From: Bacteroidaceae bacterium
Lineage (GTDB): Bacteria; Bacteroidota; Bacteroidia; Bacteroidales; Bacteroidaceae
Assembly (NCBI GenBank): GCA_017469925.1
Contig: JAFUFK010000012.1
Span: forward strand, 124,001-188,000
Length of the DNA stretch: 64,000 nucleotides
Reading direction: 5' to 3'
The stretch's first letter is position 1. Every line of letters begins with the position of its first letter. This document shows positions 42,578-50,675 of the stretch, one piece after another. A program made the translations under genes and the position numbers. The notes below the pieces were generated by a model. That model was not told the DNA's origin. It was given only the letters and a program-made list of their open reading frames with translations, and did no database searches.

Positions 42578-43126
42578 TCAATACCGTTCATCCCGCTCCT
42601 GCCATTCGGTAGGGGCGGTTTTTATTGTGCTCAGGTCCAGGTCGGGCAACCAGTAGCCCGTCTGCACATCGCGTACGCCATTGACGCGGAAGTATTGGCC
42701 AAAGCGGCCTTGCACCACGATGCACTGGCGAAAGCGATGGCTGTTGTAGTGGAGACTAAAGGCTTTCTGAAGAGATGCGGACGACAACTCCACAGGCACG
42801 CACCGGGAAACGTCCTCACATGTGGAGTCCGAAGCCAGGAGGATATTGGTTACGTTTGTGGTCTCGGCCTGGAAAAGCGCGTTCTTGATAGTGGAGTGGG
42901 TACTCCCCACGGCATAGCCCACGAACCAACGTAGTTGGGAGTCGATGCTGTCGCCCTTGATGACTTGCTCGACCGTGTAGGGCGATACCTGCGTGCCTAA
43001 GCCCACGGACCTGGGGACGACCAGTTCCGTGTCCTCTTCGCCATTGTCGGGTTCGGGGTCAAACTTCTCGCACCCTGCCACGAGGCAGCATGCGATGACG
43101 ACGAGCCATGCCCTCGCGGATGTCAT
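42578..43126 (-). CDS. Lipoprotein with DUF6359-like domain
   Basis: 182 aa from the ATG at 43126, which gives lipobox VAGC (Cys19); longer in-frame starts run into the upstream genes. The domain YTVEQVIKGDSIDSQLRWFV...GYAVGS and the closing VVQGRFGQYFRVNGVRDVQT resemble the OB-like DUF6359 family (recalled, moderate). Its start overlaps the stop of the 48-aa membrane protein (ATGA). Function unknown. Confidence 0.75.
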   Translation of the reverse strand: MTSARAWLVVIACCLVAGCEKFDPEPDNGEEDTELVVPRSVGLGTQVSPYTVEQVIKGDSIDSQLRWFVGYAVGSTHSTIKNALFQAETTNVTNILLASDSTCEDVSRCVPVELSSASLQKAFSLHYNSHRFRQCIVVQGRFGQYFRVNGVRDVQTGYWLPDLDLSTIKTAPTEWQERDERY

Positions 43127-43269
43127 TCTTCTTCGGTAAAGGCGTCGCGCAGTTGGTGCCAACGCTTGCGGAAGTTGATGCGTGGCGCGTTGATGTCGTA
43201 GAAGATGTGGCCATAGACCAGGACAAGGAACACGGCCCAGCCCGCCAGTATGTAGGAACTTGTATTCAT
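43123..43269 (-). CDS. 48-aa single-pass membrane protein
   Basis: Reading the minus strand from the ATG at 43269 gives MNTSSYILAGWAVFLVLVYG, followed by a basic/acidic tail (HIFYDINAPRINFRKRWHQL, ending in EEE). There is one hydrophobic helix (about 5-22). It starts 3 nt after the FimB-like gene's stop, and its TGA overlaps the next ATG. Start, stop and coupling on both sides support a real gene despite its size. No family recognised. Confidence 0.65.
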   Translation of the reverse strand: MNTSSYILAGWAVFLVLVYGHIFYDINAPRINFRKRWHQLRDAFTEEE

Positions 43270-43272
43270 CGT

Positions 43273-44133
43273 TTAATAGGTGTTGTTGACTTCTTCCCAC
43301 GCGTCGTTCTCGAGCGAGAGGTCGAAGCCGTTAGTGCTTGTGCCGTCGCCAAAGAGCGAACCCGTGTAGATGGTGCGTTGGTTAATCTTCATGGGCACGT
43401 CTGCGAACTCCTTCGATACGATGACCTCGCCATTGCTGTCCGTTGCCGTAACGGTGAAGTTCATCGTCGTTTCTTCCGAGGGGAGGAAGGTATAGACATT
43501 GATGCCGATAGACTCCTTGCCGGCATAGCTGGCGACGTTATAGGTCGAAGTCTTCTGTGCGACAGCACTGGCCTGGCCCGTCTCGGCATTAAAGATGAAG
43601 CCGCCACCCCGGGCTACGATGGTCATCGTGCTGAGGTTCGAGGGGATATACCCTTCGCTCTTGATGCTAAAGGCGGCCACCTTACGGGCCAGCGAGATGT
43701 TTTGGTTGCCACTGCTCTTCTCCGAGACGGTGAGGTCGAGTTTCTTATAGAAGAAGTTTGGCACGTAGTTGTCGGCAAACCCGATTTGGTTGAAGTTCTT
43801 CAGGTGAGAGGCCTTGCTGCCGTCGAAGCCCAGGAACACTACCGTGTATTCGCCGAAGGGCAGGGTAGCGGAGAAGGAACCGTAGTTGGCGTCGCTACTC
43901 GTAGTCTTTACACTGTCTATCAGTTCGTGGGAGGTGGCGTCGTAGATGGCCATCTCCAGGTGAGCCAACGACGTGGCCGCGGCTCGGGTCACTTCGTCGA
44001 GACTGATTTGCTCGTAATTGATAACTTGGAAGTTGATGGTTCCCATGCCCTCTGCGGGCTGAGCCTCGTCGTTGTGGCAAGCCGTGAGCAACAAGGCGGC
44101 GATAGCTGCGAAGCTAATTGCAATGCGTTTCAT
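43273..44133 (-). CDS. FimB/Mfa2-like lipoprotein
   Basis: 286 aa. Signal peptide MKRIAISFAAIAALLLTAC (Cys19). Beta-rich sequence with the style of Bacteroidales fimbrial accessory (FimB/Mfa2) proteins: INFQVINYEQISLDEVTRAA, LAHLEMAIYDATSHELI, LPFGEYTVVFLGFDG, then INVYTFLPSEETTMNFTVTA. The family call is moderate. It lies 15 nt after the BrkB-like gene and 3 nt before the 48-aa protein. Confidence 0.7.
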   Translation of the reverse strand: MKRIAISFAAIAALLLTACHNDEAQPAEGMGTINFQVINYEQISLDEVTRAAATSLAHLEMAIYDATSHELIDSVKTTSSDANYGSFSATLPFGEYTVVFLGFDGSKASHLKNFNQIGFADNYVPNFFYKKLDLTVSEKSSGNQNISLARKVAAFSIKSEGYIPSNLSTMTIVARGGGFIFNAETGQASAVAQKTSTYNVASYAGKESIGINVYTFLPSEETTMNFTVTATDSNGEVIVSKEFADVPMKINQRTIYTGSLFGDGTSTNGFDLSLENDAWEEVNNTY

Positions 44134-44148
44134 ATTTCCTGTGTGTGT

Positions 44149-45462
44149 TTATAAGTCTGCAATCGAAGTCTCGCCCTCCCGCGTGGCCAGGCCGGCGCGG
44201 ATTTGGCGTATGCGGTTCCAGTCGGCGTTACCTTGGGCCCAGGTGAGGGATATGCGTCCGTTGCCCTGGTTGTCGAGCCGATAGAGGATGTTGTTGATGG
44301 TGATGCGGTGGATGTCCTGCTGAGGCAGGTAGTGCTGGAGGGTGCCCGTGTCGTCGTGGGTCTCGCTGATGAGGCCGGCGGAGGTCAGTTCGTCCAGCAG
44401 TCCCTGCACCATCGAGTGGGGTAGTCCGGTCTCGCGTGCCAGGGTGTGTGTGGTATAGGAGGGCATGCCCTCGGCAAAGCGGTGGGCGATGCGCTGGAGC
44501 AGGAGGATGCAGAGCGAGTCGTGGTCGCAGCGCGACATGTTCTGCGAGTCCTTGGCGAAGGCGTATTCGTTGACGCACTGGTTGGCATAGCACAGCTGTG
44601 CACCGATGAGGATGATAATCCACGAGATGTTGAGCCAGATCATGAACATAGGCAGGGCGGCGAACGACCCGTAGATGGCATTGTAACTCGAGAGCACTAT
44701 CTGGTAGTGGATGTAGAGATACTGCACCAGTTGGAAGATGGCGCCGGCCAGCAGACCGGGCACGAGGGCCGCACGCCAGCGGACGTGGGTGTTGGGCATC
44801 AGTTTGTAGAGCGTGACGAAGGCGATGCACCAGAGTATCATGGGGGTAATCTTAATGACGAACTCCATGGTGGAGGACAGGATGACGTAGTCGCTGAAGA
44901 GACTCGTCAGCGTAATCAGGAAGACGGAGAAGCCGCTGGTCACTACGATGAGGATGGGCAGGATGAGGAAGACCGAGATGTAGTCGATGGTGCGTCGGTA
45001 GATGTTGCGCGAGGAGCGGACGTGCCAGATGGTGTTGAAGGCCGTCTCGATGTTCGACGTCAGCATGACCACGGTGTAGAGCAGCATCAGGAGGCCGAAG
45101 CCCAGGAAGATGCCGCTGTGGGTATGTGAGATGTAGGAGTCGATGAAGCCGAAGATGGTGTCGGCCAGGTCGGGCGAGAGGCTGATGTTCTCGCGCAGTT
45201 GTTCCTCGATGACGTTGCCGAAGTCGAAGCCGCGGGCGATGGCGAATATGATGGCCAGCACAGGCACGGCGGCCAATATGCAGCTGTAGGTGAGTGCGGC
45301 GGCATAGCTGGTCAGGTTGTTGCGCATGAACCCGTCGGTCGTGATGGTCAGGCGGCGGGCCAGCCCTATCCATAGGCGCTGGGCCAGGGGCTCCTGCGAG
45401 TCGTCGATGCGCCAGATGTCGCGGTTGATGAAGCGGCGTATCCTGCTTAGGTTTATCTTCAT
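44149..45462 (-). CDS. YihY/BrkB family membrane protein with a C-terminal winged-helix-like region
   Basis: 437 aa from the ATG at 45462 (MKINLSRIRRFINRD). Six membrane helices typical of YihY/BrkB, including LTSYAAALTYSCILAAVPVLAIIFA and MIWLNISWIIILIGAQLCYAN. After about residue 320 a soluble region continues (CILLLQRIAHRFAEGMPSYT...LARETGLPHSMVQGLLDELTSAGLI), a clear helix-turn-helix/winged-helix pattern, ending near residue 437. The family has no settled function. First gene of a four-gene operon. Confidence 0.88.
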   Translation of the reverse strand: MKINLSRIRRFINRDIWRIDDSQEPLAQRLWIGLARRLTITTDGFMRNNLTSYAAALTYSCILAAVPVLAIIFAIARGFDFGNVIEEQLRENISLSPDLADTIFGFIDSYISHTHSGIFLGFGLLMLLYTVVMLTSNIETAFNTIWHVRSSRNIYRRTIDYISVFLILPILIVVTSGFSVFLITLTSLFSDYVILSSTMEFVIKITPMILWCIAFVTLYKLMPNTHVRWRAALVPGLLAGAIFQLVQYLYIHYQIVLSSYNAIYGSFAALPMFMIWLNISWIIILIGAQLCYANQCVNEYAFAKDSQNMSRCDHDSLCILLLQRIAHRFAEGMPSYTTHTLARETGLPHSMVQGLLDELTSAGLISETHDDTGTLQHYLPQQDIHRITINNILYRLDNQGNGRISLTWAQGNADWNRIRQIRAGLATREGETSIADL

Positions 45463-45530
45463 GGTCTTCTTCTTTCGTGTGCGCGCACGCACGTATATAT
45501 ATAATATAGTAAGGTATGAACAACAAAAGG

Positions 45531-45897
45531 GGGAGTCTGCCTGTAAGCCGGGTTCTGTGCCGCCCCCGAGGGGGCGGTGCCTGCCATTTATCTACGGCCA
45601 CCGTCGCCAGTGGTCTCTATCGTTCTACCCTCCGGCTCGGACGAGCAGCCCTCATGCGCCGGTTTACATGAACTTTCAACATCCGGGATGCACAGCACGC
45701 ATGTCGCCATGCGCCTGGTGGGCTCTTACCCCACCTTCTCACCCTTACCTCCCCCCTGGAGGGGCGGCGGTCGTTCTCTTCTGCATCGGCAAGCCCTCAC
45801 GGACTTCTTCCCGTTAGGAAGCGGATTGCTCTGTGTTGCCCGGACTTTCCTCTTGCCCCTCGTCTGGGGCCAGCGGCAAGCCGGCAGACTCGCTCTT
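45531..45897 (-). ncRNA. rnpB: RNase P RNA (bacterial type A)
   Basis: Minus strand. The 5' GAGTCTGCCGGCTTGCCGC and 3' GGCAGACTC form P1. The signatures GAGGAAAGTCCGGGC near the 5' end and AGAACCCGGCTTACAGG near the 3' end are diagnostic. About 367 nt. Processes pre-tRNA 5' ends with RnpA (not here). Confidence 0.96.
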
Positions 45898-45902
45898 GAC
45901 TG

Positions 45903-45910
45903 CAAAGTTA
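45903..45910 (-). promoter_or_regulatory. -7 box for rnpB
   Basis: CAAAGTTA on the plus strand, TAACTTTG on the minus strand, 5 nt upstream of the inferred RNA start. Confidence 0.7.
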
Positions 45911-46051
45911 CGCATTTTGACTGAAAGACCGAAGGAAAACGGCGGAAATGTTGCTTCGCCCCAAAGTTTAACGAATGTGAAAAAGACCACTCCGTCCGTT
46001 AAAATCTATCAAAAAGGGCTGACATCTTGTCCGCGAATGAAACTTTTGCAC

Positions 46052-46059
46052 TAATTTTG
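46052..46059 (+). promoter_or_regulatory. -7 box for htrA
   Basis: TAATTTTG, 27 nt before the ATG at 46087. TTG at 46027-46029 may be the -33 element (22-nt spacing). Confidence 0.6.
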
Positions 46060-46086
46060 TGTCACTGAACGTGAAAGAGAACGATA

Positions 46087-47613
46087 ATGAAGACGAAAGC
46101 GATAACTAAATTACTAACAACAACAAAGAATATGAACAAGAAGACAAAGACTTGGATTGGCGCAGTGGCCCTCGTACTGGGCACAAGCGTAGTGACTGGT
46201 GCAGTAGTGAGCAACAACAACGCCCCCCGGCTCTCCGAACCCCAACCCGCTTCGGCGCCCGTGGTGGCTCCGAGTGCATACGTTGACCTGACGACGGCGG
46301 CCGAGACGGCTGTCAACAGCGTGGTATATATCAGCGTGACCATCGAGGGCAAGACCCAGCGCGTGCAGTCGATCGACCCCTTCGAGGACTTCTTCGGCGA
46401 CTTCTTCGGCTTTGGCCAGCGTCGGCAGCAGCCCCAGCAGCGTGAGTACAAGCAACCCGACCGCCACGGCGCAGGCTCGGGCGTCATCATCTCGCAGGAC
46501 GGCTACATCGTGACCAACAACCACGTCGTAGGTCAGGCCGACGAAATTACCGTCAAGCTGAACGACGGACGTGAGTTCAAGGGCCGCATCATCGGCACCG
46601 ACGAGACCACCGACCTGGCCCTCGTGAAGATTGATGCCAAGGGACTGCCTGCCATCAAGATTGGCAACTCGGACAACCTGAAGTTGGGCCAGTGGGTATT
46701 GGCCGTAGGCAACCCCTTCAACCTCCAGAGCACCGTGACGGCCGGCATCGTCTCGGCTAAGGCCCGCTCGCTGGGCGCCAACGGTATCGAGAGTTTCATC
46801 CAGACCGATGCCGCCATCAACGCCGGTAACTCGGGCGGCGCACTCGTCAACGAACAGGGCGAGCTCGTGGGCATCAACTCCATGATTTACAGCCAGACAG
46901 GCTCCTACGCCGGCTATGGCTTCGCCATCCCCACCACCATCATGAACAAGGTCGTAGGCGACCTGAAGGTCTATGGTACCGTCCAGCGTGCCATCCTCGG
47001 CGTGCAAGGCATGAACGTGGAGAACTATATCGACAGCGAGAAGGCCAAGGGCAACACGCCCGACCTGGACGTCGTCAAGGGCGTATATGTAAACAAGATC
47101 TCGGACGACAGCGCAGCCGAGGAGGCTGGCCTGCAGGAGGGCGACGTCATTACCAAGATTGGCAGCAAGGAGGTCACCAAGATGTCGGAACTGCAAGAGC
47201 AGATTGCCCAGCACAAGCCCGGCGACAAGGTGGAACTGACCTACGTGCGCGGTAAGAAGACCAAGAACGCCACCGTCACCCTGCGCAACGCCCAGGGCAA
47301 TACGAAGGTGATGCAGGAGGTCGATCTCGACCAACTGGGCGTAAGCCTGAAACCCATCACCGACGAGGAGAAGCAAGGCCTCGGCCTCACGTACGGACTT
47401 GTCGTCAACAACATCCGTCGGGGCAAGATGCAGGAGGCCGGCGCCACGAAGGGCACCATCCTGCTCGAGGTCAACGACCGCAAGATGCAGACCCTCAGCG
47501 ACTGGGAAGAGGTTGTGAAGCAGGCCAACCAGTCGAGCGACCGCGCTCTCTGGATTAAGGCCGTAAAGCCCAGTGGCCGTAAGCAGAGCATCGTAGTGGA
47601 CCTGAACGACTGA
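46087..47613 (+). CDS. htrA: HtrA/DegP-family periplasmic serine protease
   Basis: 508 aa, or 493 aa from the ATG at 46132 (MNKKTKTWIGAVALVLG), which would begin at the signal/anchor helix. Trypsin-like domain with catalytic His (IVTNNHVVG, about 145), Asp (TTDLALVKID, about 175) and Ser (NAGNSGGALVN, about 251). Two PDZ domains follow (VNKISDDSAAEEAGLQEGDV and a divergent one near LVVNNIRRGKMQEAGATKG). Periplasmic quality control. A gene-free stretch with palindrome array 2 follows. Confidence 0.95.
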   Translation: MKTKAITKLLTTTKNMNKKTKTWIGAVALVLGTSVVTGAVVSNNNAPRLSEPQPASAPVVAPSAYVDLTTAAETAVNSVVYISVTIEGKTQRVQSIDPFEDFFGDFFGFGQRRQQPQQREYKQPDRHGAGSGVIISQDGYIVTNNHVVGQADEITVKLNDGREFKGRIIGTDETTDLALVKIDAKGLPAIKIGNSDNLKLGQWVLAVGNPFNLQSTVTAGIVSAKARSLGANGIESFIQTDAAINAGNSGGALVNEQGELVGINSMIYSQTGSYAGYGFAIPTTIMNKVVGDLKVYGTVQRAILGVQGMNVENYIDSEKAKGNTPDLDVVKGVYVNKISDDSAAEEAGLQEGDVITKIGSKEVTKMSELQEQIAQHKPGDKVELTYVRGKKTKNATVTLRNAQGNTKVMQEVDLDQLGVSLKPITDEEKQGLGLTYGLVVNNIRRGKMQEAGATKGTILLEVNDRKMQTLSDWEEVVKQANQSSDRALWIKAVKPSGRKQSIVVDLND

Positions 47614-47653
47614 CGCCCCCTTCTTAGGGACGAGACTCCTAATCGGTTGACCT

Positions 47654-47737
47654 GTAAGACGCGCGTCTTGTTGCTGTAAGACGCGCGTCTTCATCGTGTA
47701 AGATGCGCGTCTTACAGGCGAAAGATGCGCGTCTTTC
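47654..47737. repeat. Palindrome array 2: four 18-bp palindromes at 22-bp spacing
   Basis: AAGAYGCGCGTCTT starts at 47656, 47678, 47700 and 47722, an exact 22-bp period. The last two extend to near-perfect or perfect 18-mers (GTAAGATGCGCGTCTTAC, GAAAGATGCGCGTCTTTC). Linkers are 4 bp. It begins about 40 bp after the htrA stop and ends about 135 bp before the rpoD -7 box. The rest of 47614-47871 shows nothing else. Confidence 0.92.
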
Positions 47738-47871
47738 AACTCCGTCTCCTAATGGTTTCTCCTAAACCACCTAAGCGTCCGGGCCGCAACAAGCAGGAGT
47801 CGGAGGACGGACTCGGAGGAGGTCGTGAAAAAATTTTTAGGAAAAAGATTAAATCTTTCACTTTTATTTAC

Positions 47872-47879
47872 TATCTTTG
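47872..47879 (+). promoter_or_regulatory. -7 box for the rpoD operon
   Basis: TATCTTTG, 24 nt before the rpoD ATG. The preceding tract is AT-rich with no clear TTG at -33. Confidence 0.65.
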
Positions 47880-47903
47880 TGCCCGTAATATGCACATATC
47901 AAA

Positions 47904-48764
47904 ATGAAGCAATTAAAAATTACAAAGAGCATTACGAATCGAGAGAGCGCATCTCTCGATAAGTATTTGCAGGAGATTGGCCGCGAAGACCTGATTGTCG
48001 TAGAGGAGGAAGTGGAGCTTGCCCAGCGCATACGCAAGGGCGACCGCGAGGCCTTGGAGAAACTGACAAGGGCAAACCTGCGCTTCGTGGTCAGTGTGGC
48101 CAAGCAGTATCAGAATCAGGGCCTGTCGCTGCCCGACCTCATCAACGAGGGCAACCTGGGACTGATAAAGGCTGCCGAGAAGTTCGACGAGACGCGTGGC
48201 TTCAAGTTCATCTCCTATGCCGTATGGTGGATTCGCCAGAGCATCCTCCAGGCCCTGGCCGAGCAGAGCCGTATCGTGCGCCTGCCCCTCAACCAGGTAG
48301 GTTCGCTCAATAAGATTAGCAAGGCTTACAGCAAGTTTGAACAGGAGAACGAGCGTCGCCCGAGCCCCGACGAGTTGGCCGAAGAACTTGACCTGCCCGT
48401 CGATAAAATCAGTGATACACTGAAGGTTAGCGGCCGCCACATCTCCGTCGATGCTCCGTTCGTGGAGGGCGAAGACAATAGTCTGCTGGACGTACTCGTC
48501 AACGACGACTCGCCTATGGCCGACCGCACGCTGGTCAACGAAAGCCTGTCGCGCGAAATCGACCGTGCACTCGATACCCTGACCGAGCGCGAGAAGGCCA
48601 TCATCCAGATGTTCTTCGGCATCGGACGCCAAGAGATGACGCTGGAGGAGATTGGCGACGAGTTCAACCTCACCCGCGAGCGTGTGCGCCAGATTAAGGA
48701 GAAGGCCATACGTCGCCTGCGCCAGAACTCGAAGAACAAACTGCTGAAATCGTACCTCGGATGA
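47904..48764 (+). CDS. rpoD: Primary sigma factor (sigma-70/RpoD, Bacteroidetes short type)
   Basis: 286 aa. Region 1.2 ([17 protein letters not shown]), region 2 ([18 protein letters not shown], then [18 protein letters not shown] and [19 protein letters not shown]), region 3 and region 4 ([24 protein letters not shown]-like [20 protein letters not shown]). Region 1.1 is absent, as in Bacteroidetes sigma-ABfr, which reads the TTTG/TAnnTTTG promoters seen across this window. The stop overlaps the next start by 4 nt. Confidence 0.97.
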   Translation: MKQLKITKSITNRESASLDKYLQEIGREDLIVVEEEVELAQRIRKGDREALEKLTRANLRFVVSVAKQYQNQGLSLPDLINEGNLGLIKAAEKFDETRGFKFISYAVWWIRQSILQALAEQSRIVRLPLNQVGSLNKISKAYSKFEQENERRPSPDELAEELDLPVDKISDTLKVSGRHISVDAPFVEGEDNSLLDVLVNDDSPMADRTLVNESLSREIDRALDTLTEREKAIIQMFFGIGRQEMTLEEIGDEFNLTRERVRQIKEKAIRRLRQNSKNKLLKSYLG

Positions 48765-49264
48765 TGAAGCGTACCCTCTTTTGCATGCTGGGCCTCCTGA
48801 TGCTGGCCCTCGTAGGGCATGCCGGCTCGACCAAGCCCACAAGGCAGCGAGTCTATATGTTCGGCTTTGCGGCTTCGTTCACCGACTCTGTGGCCTATAT
48901 GACCGACCTCCAGGGCGTCGATGCCTACGTGATGCCCAATGGGTTCCTGGCCGACCGCTCGTTGTACTCCCTGCAACTCAACAACCACTTGGTGGCGAAG
49001 AAACAGCGGGAGAACATGACCTGTGTCCTCTTCTTCAATAAGAATAAGGCCAAGCTGGAGAAGAAGTACCAGAAGGTCCGTCGGAAGTATCGCGAGAACC
49101 ATGCCGTAGTGTTGCAGCCCCTGGGCGTCGATGAGTTCAGGTTCGAGCCCGAGGAGTACATCGAGCCTGTGGTGACGACCGGAACGACCGTCGCGGATTC
49201 TACGGCAACCAAGGCGCCTGAGCCTGCCAAGGGCAAGACTAAGACCCCGAAAAAGAAGAAATGA
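48761..49264 (+). CDS. Small exported protein with Lys-rich tail, coupled to rpoD
   Basis: 167 aa. Signal peptide [20 protein letters not shown] then AGS. The middle is [20 protein letters not shown]...[21 protein letters not shown] basic stretch [20 protein letters not shown] precedes a proline/threonine-rich, lysine-ending tail ([13 protein letters not shown]). Both ends overlap neighbours by 4 nt. No family recognised; possible substrate or partner of the following modification-like genes. Confidence 0.8.
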   Translation: MMKRTLFCMLGLLMLALVGHAGSTKPTRQRVYMFGFAASFTDSVAYMTDLQGVDAYVMPNGFLADRSLYSLQLNNHLVAKKQRENMTCVLFFNKNKAKLEKKYQKVRRKYRENHAVVLQPLGVDEFRFEPEEYIEPVVTTGTTVADSTATKAPEPAKGKTKTPKKKK

Positions 49265-50151
49265 GAATTACCTATTACCGCGTAGGCGGTCATCTGTTAC
49301 AGATTCAGTATAAGGACGAAGGAAACGACGAATCGTTGATTCCTTCGTTTCGTCCTTTTGTACTCGAGGGCCCCGGAGAGGGCGAGCAGCCCCTGTTTAC
49401 CCTGACCGTTGACGATAGCCTCGAGGAGGAGAAAAACCTCGATGAAATCGGCCAATTTGACGGCAGCGGGAACAACTATGGCGTCTATCAGCACCCCGAT
49501 GGCGGCTACCAGATACTGATAAGCAATCCGAGGGGCGAACTCTGCGGCGTACTCCGCTCGGATAAGACATTCCGCCACAACGTCGTGGCCCTGAAGGACG
49601 TCGGAATGCAGAACCGCGCCTTTGCCCTCAACAATTCGCTCATGATGGCCTATGCCTTCTCGGCTTGCGACAAGCAGACCGTGCTCCTCCACGCGAGCGT
49701 CATTCGAAAGGACGGCTATGGCTACCTGATGACCGCGCCCAGCGGGACGGGCAAGAGCACCCACACCTATCTGTGGTACAAGAACATACCCGGTTGCGAC
49801 CTGATGAACGACGACAACCCCGTTGTGCGCATCGTCGATGGGCGGCCTGTCATCTTCGGCACACCCTGGAGCGGCAAGACACCCTGCTATCGCAATATCC
49901 AGGCGCCCGTGGGTGCCCTTGTGCGCATCCAGCAACGCCCACGCAACGAGATTCGCCGCATGCGGCCCGTAGAGGCCTTGGCCCAACTCCTTCCTGCGGC
50001 CAGCAGCATGAAGTGGGACGAGCGCATCTACCTGAACGTCTGTGACACGCTGACCCAGATTATTGCCTCCGTCGGCGTCTATGAGTTGGGTTGCCTGCCC
50101 GATGCCGAGGCGGCCTGGCTTTGTTATAACACCGTAAAAGCAGAGGATTGA
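49261..50151 (+). CDS. HPr kinase/PEPCK-like ATPase
   Basis: 296 aa. P-loop MTAPSGTGKSTHTYLW (about 157-172), preceded by LLHASVIRKDGYGYL and followed by CDLMNDDNPVVR and FGTPWSGKT. This is the HPr-kinase-like arrangement (His before the P-loop, NDD after) seen in stand-alone kinases of peptide-modification clusters. It lacks the N-terminal domain of true HprK, having instead a beta-rich about 120-residue N-terminus. Overlaps both neighbours. Target unknown. Confidence 0.85.
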   Translation: MRITYYRVGGHLLQIQYKDEGNDESLIPSFRPFVLEGPGEGEQPLFTLTVDDSLEEEKNLDEIGQFDGSGNNYGVYQHPDGGYQILISNPRGELCGVLRSDKTFRHNVVALKDVGMQNRAFALNNSLMMAYAFSACDKQTVLLHASVIRKDGYGYLMTAPSGTGKSTHTYLWYKNIPGCDLMNDDNPVVRIVDGRPVIFGTPWSGKTPCYRNIQAPVGALVRIQQRPRNEIRRMRPVEALAQLLPAASSMKWDERIYLNVCDTLTQIIASVGVYELGCLPDAEAAWLCYNTVKAED

Positions 50152-50675
50152 AAAGACTGGCCCAAATATTGCTCCGTCTCTTGCTGACGCCCCTACGCTG
50201 GAGGTATCGGCAGAAGAATGGCGTGCAGGGCACCGAGCCTCGGAAGGAAATTCCCAACAAGGTGCTCCTGGGCTTGGCGCGCGACATGATACGCGAGGGC
50301 CATACGGCTACTATATCCGTGAAGGGCTATAGCATGCGCCCCTTTCTGGAGCATTGTCGCGACCGTGTCATCCTTGATGCCCCCGTGGACCTGAAGGAGG
50401 GCGATGCCGTCCTGGCCGAGATTGCCCCCGGCCACTATGTCCTGCATCGCATCGTCCGACTCGATGGTGAAGAGGTGACACTCATGGGCGACGGGAACGT
50501 CGCGGGGACGGAACATTGCCGGTGGACCGACGTGGCCGGGCGGGTGACGCATTACCTGCGCCCCAACCGCACGTTGCTGGCCAGCGATGCCAAACTGCAA
50601 AGGCGCATCAGGATGTGGAGGCGACTCCTGCCCGTGCGCCGTTACCTATTGTTTATCTATAAAGCTTTGATATGA
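50148..50675 (+). CDS. S24/S26-type serine peptidase
   Basis: 175 aa from a TTG that overlaps the previous stop (TTGA) and has AGAGGA just upstream. The catalytic box GYSMRPFL (Ser62) and the later HYVLHRIV (His100) correspond to a Ser-His signal-peptidase-like site (SipW/Sec11 style) rather than Ser-Lys. GDAVLAEI and LMGDGNVAGTEHC are the usual beta-core segments. No confident membrane helix, though the first 20 residues are hydrophobic/basic. Probably cleaves a precursor handled by the neighbouring genes. Confidence 0.85.
   Translation: MKRLAQILLRLLLTPLRWRYRQKNGVQGTEPRKEIPNKVLLGLARDMIREGHTATISVKGYSMRPFLEHCRDRVILDAPVDLKEGDAVLAEIAPGHYVLHRIVRLDGEEVTLMGDGNVAGTEHCRWTDVAGRVTHYLRPNRTLLASDAKLQRRIRMWRRLLPVRRYLLFIYKALI

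Noticed and set aside
42467..42934. 155-aa forward frame over the end of the export lipoprotein and the DUF6359-like gene
   Set aside because: It is antisense to a gene with a clear lipobox and domain, and shows no domain itself.
45317..45817. Forward reading frame across the BrkB start and RNase P RNA
   Set aside because: The region is explained by rnpB on the other strand with diagnostic conserved segments.
47725..47907. 60-aa frame between htrA and rpoD
   Set aside because: It starts inside palindrome array 2, runs through the rpoD promoter and has no ribosome-binding site.
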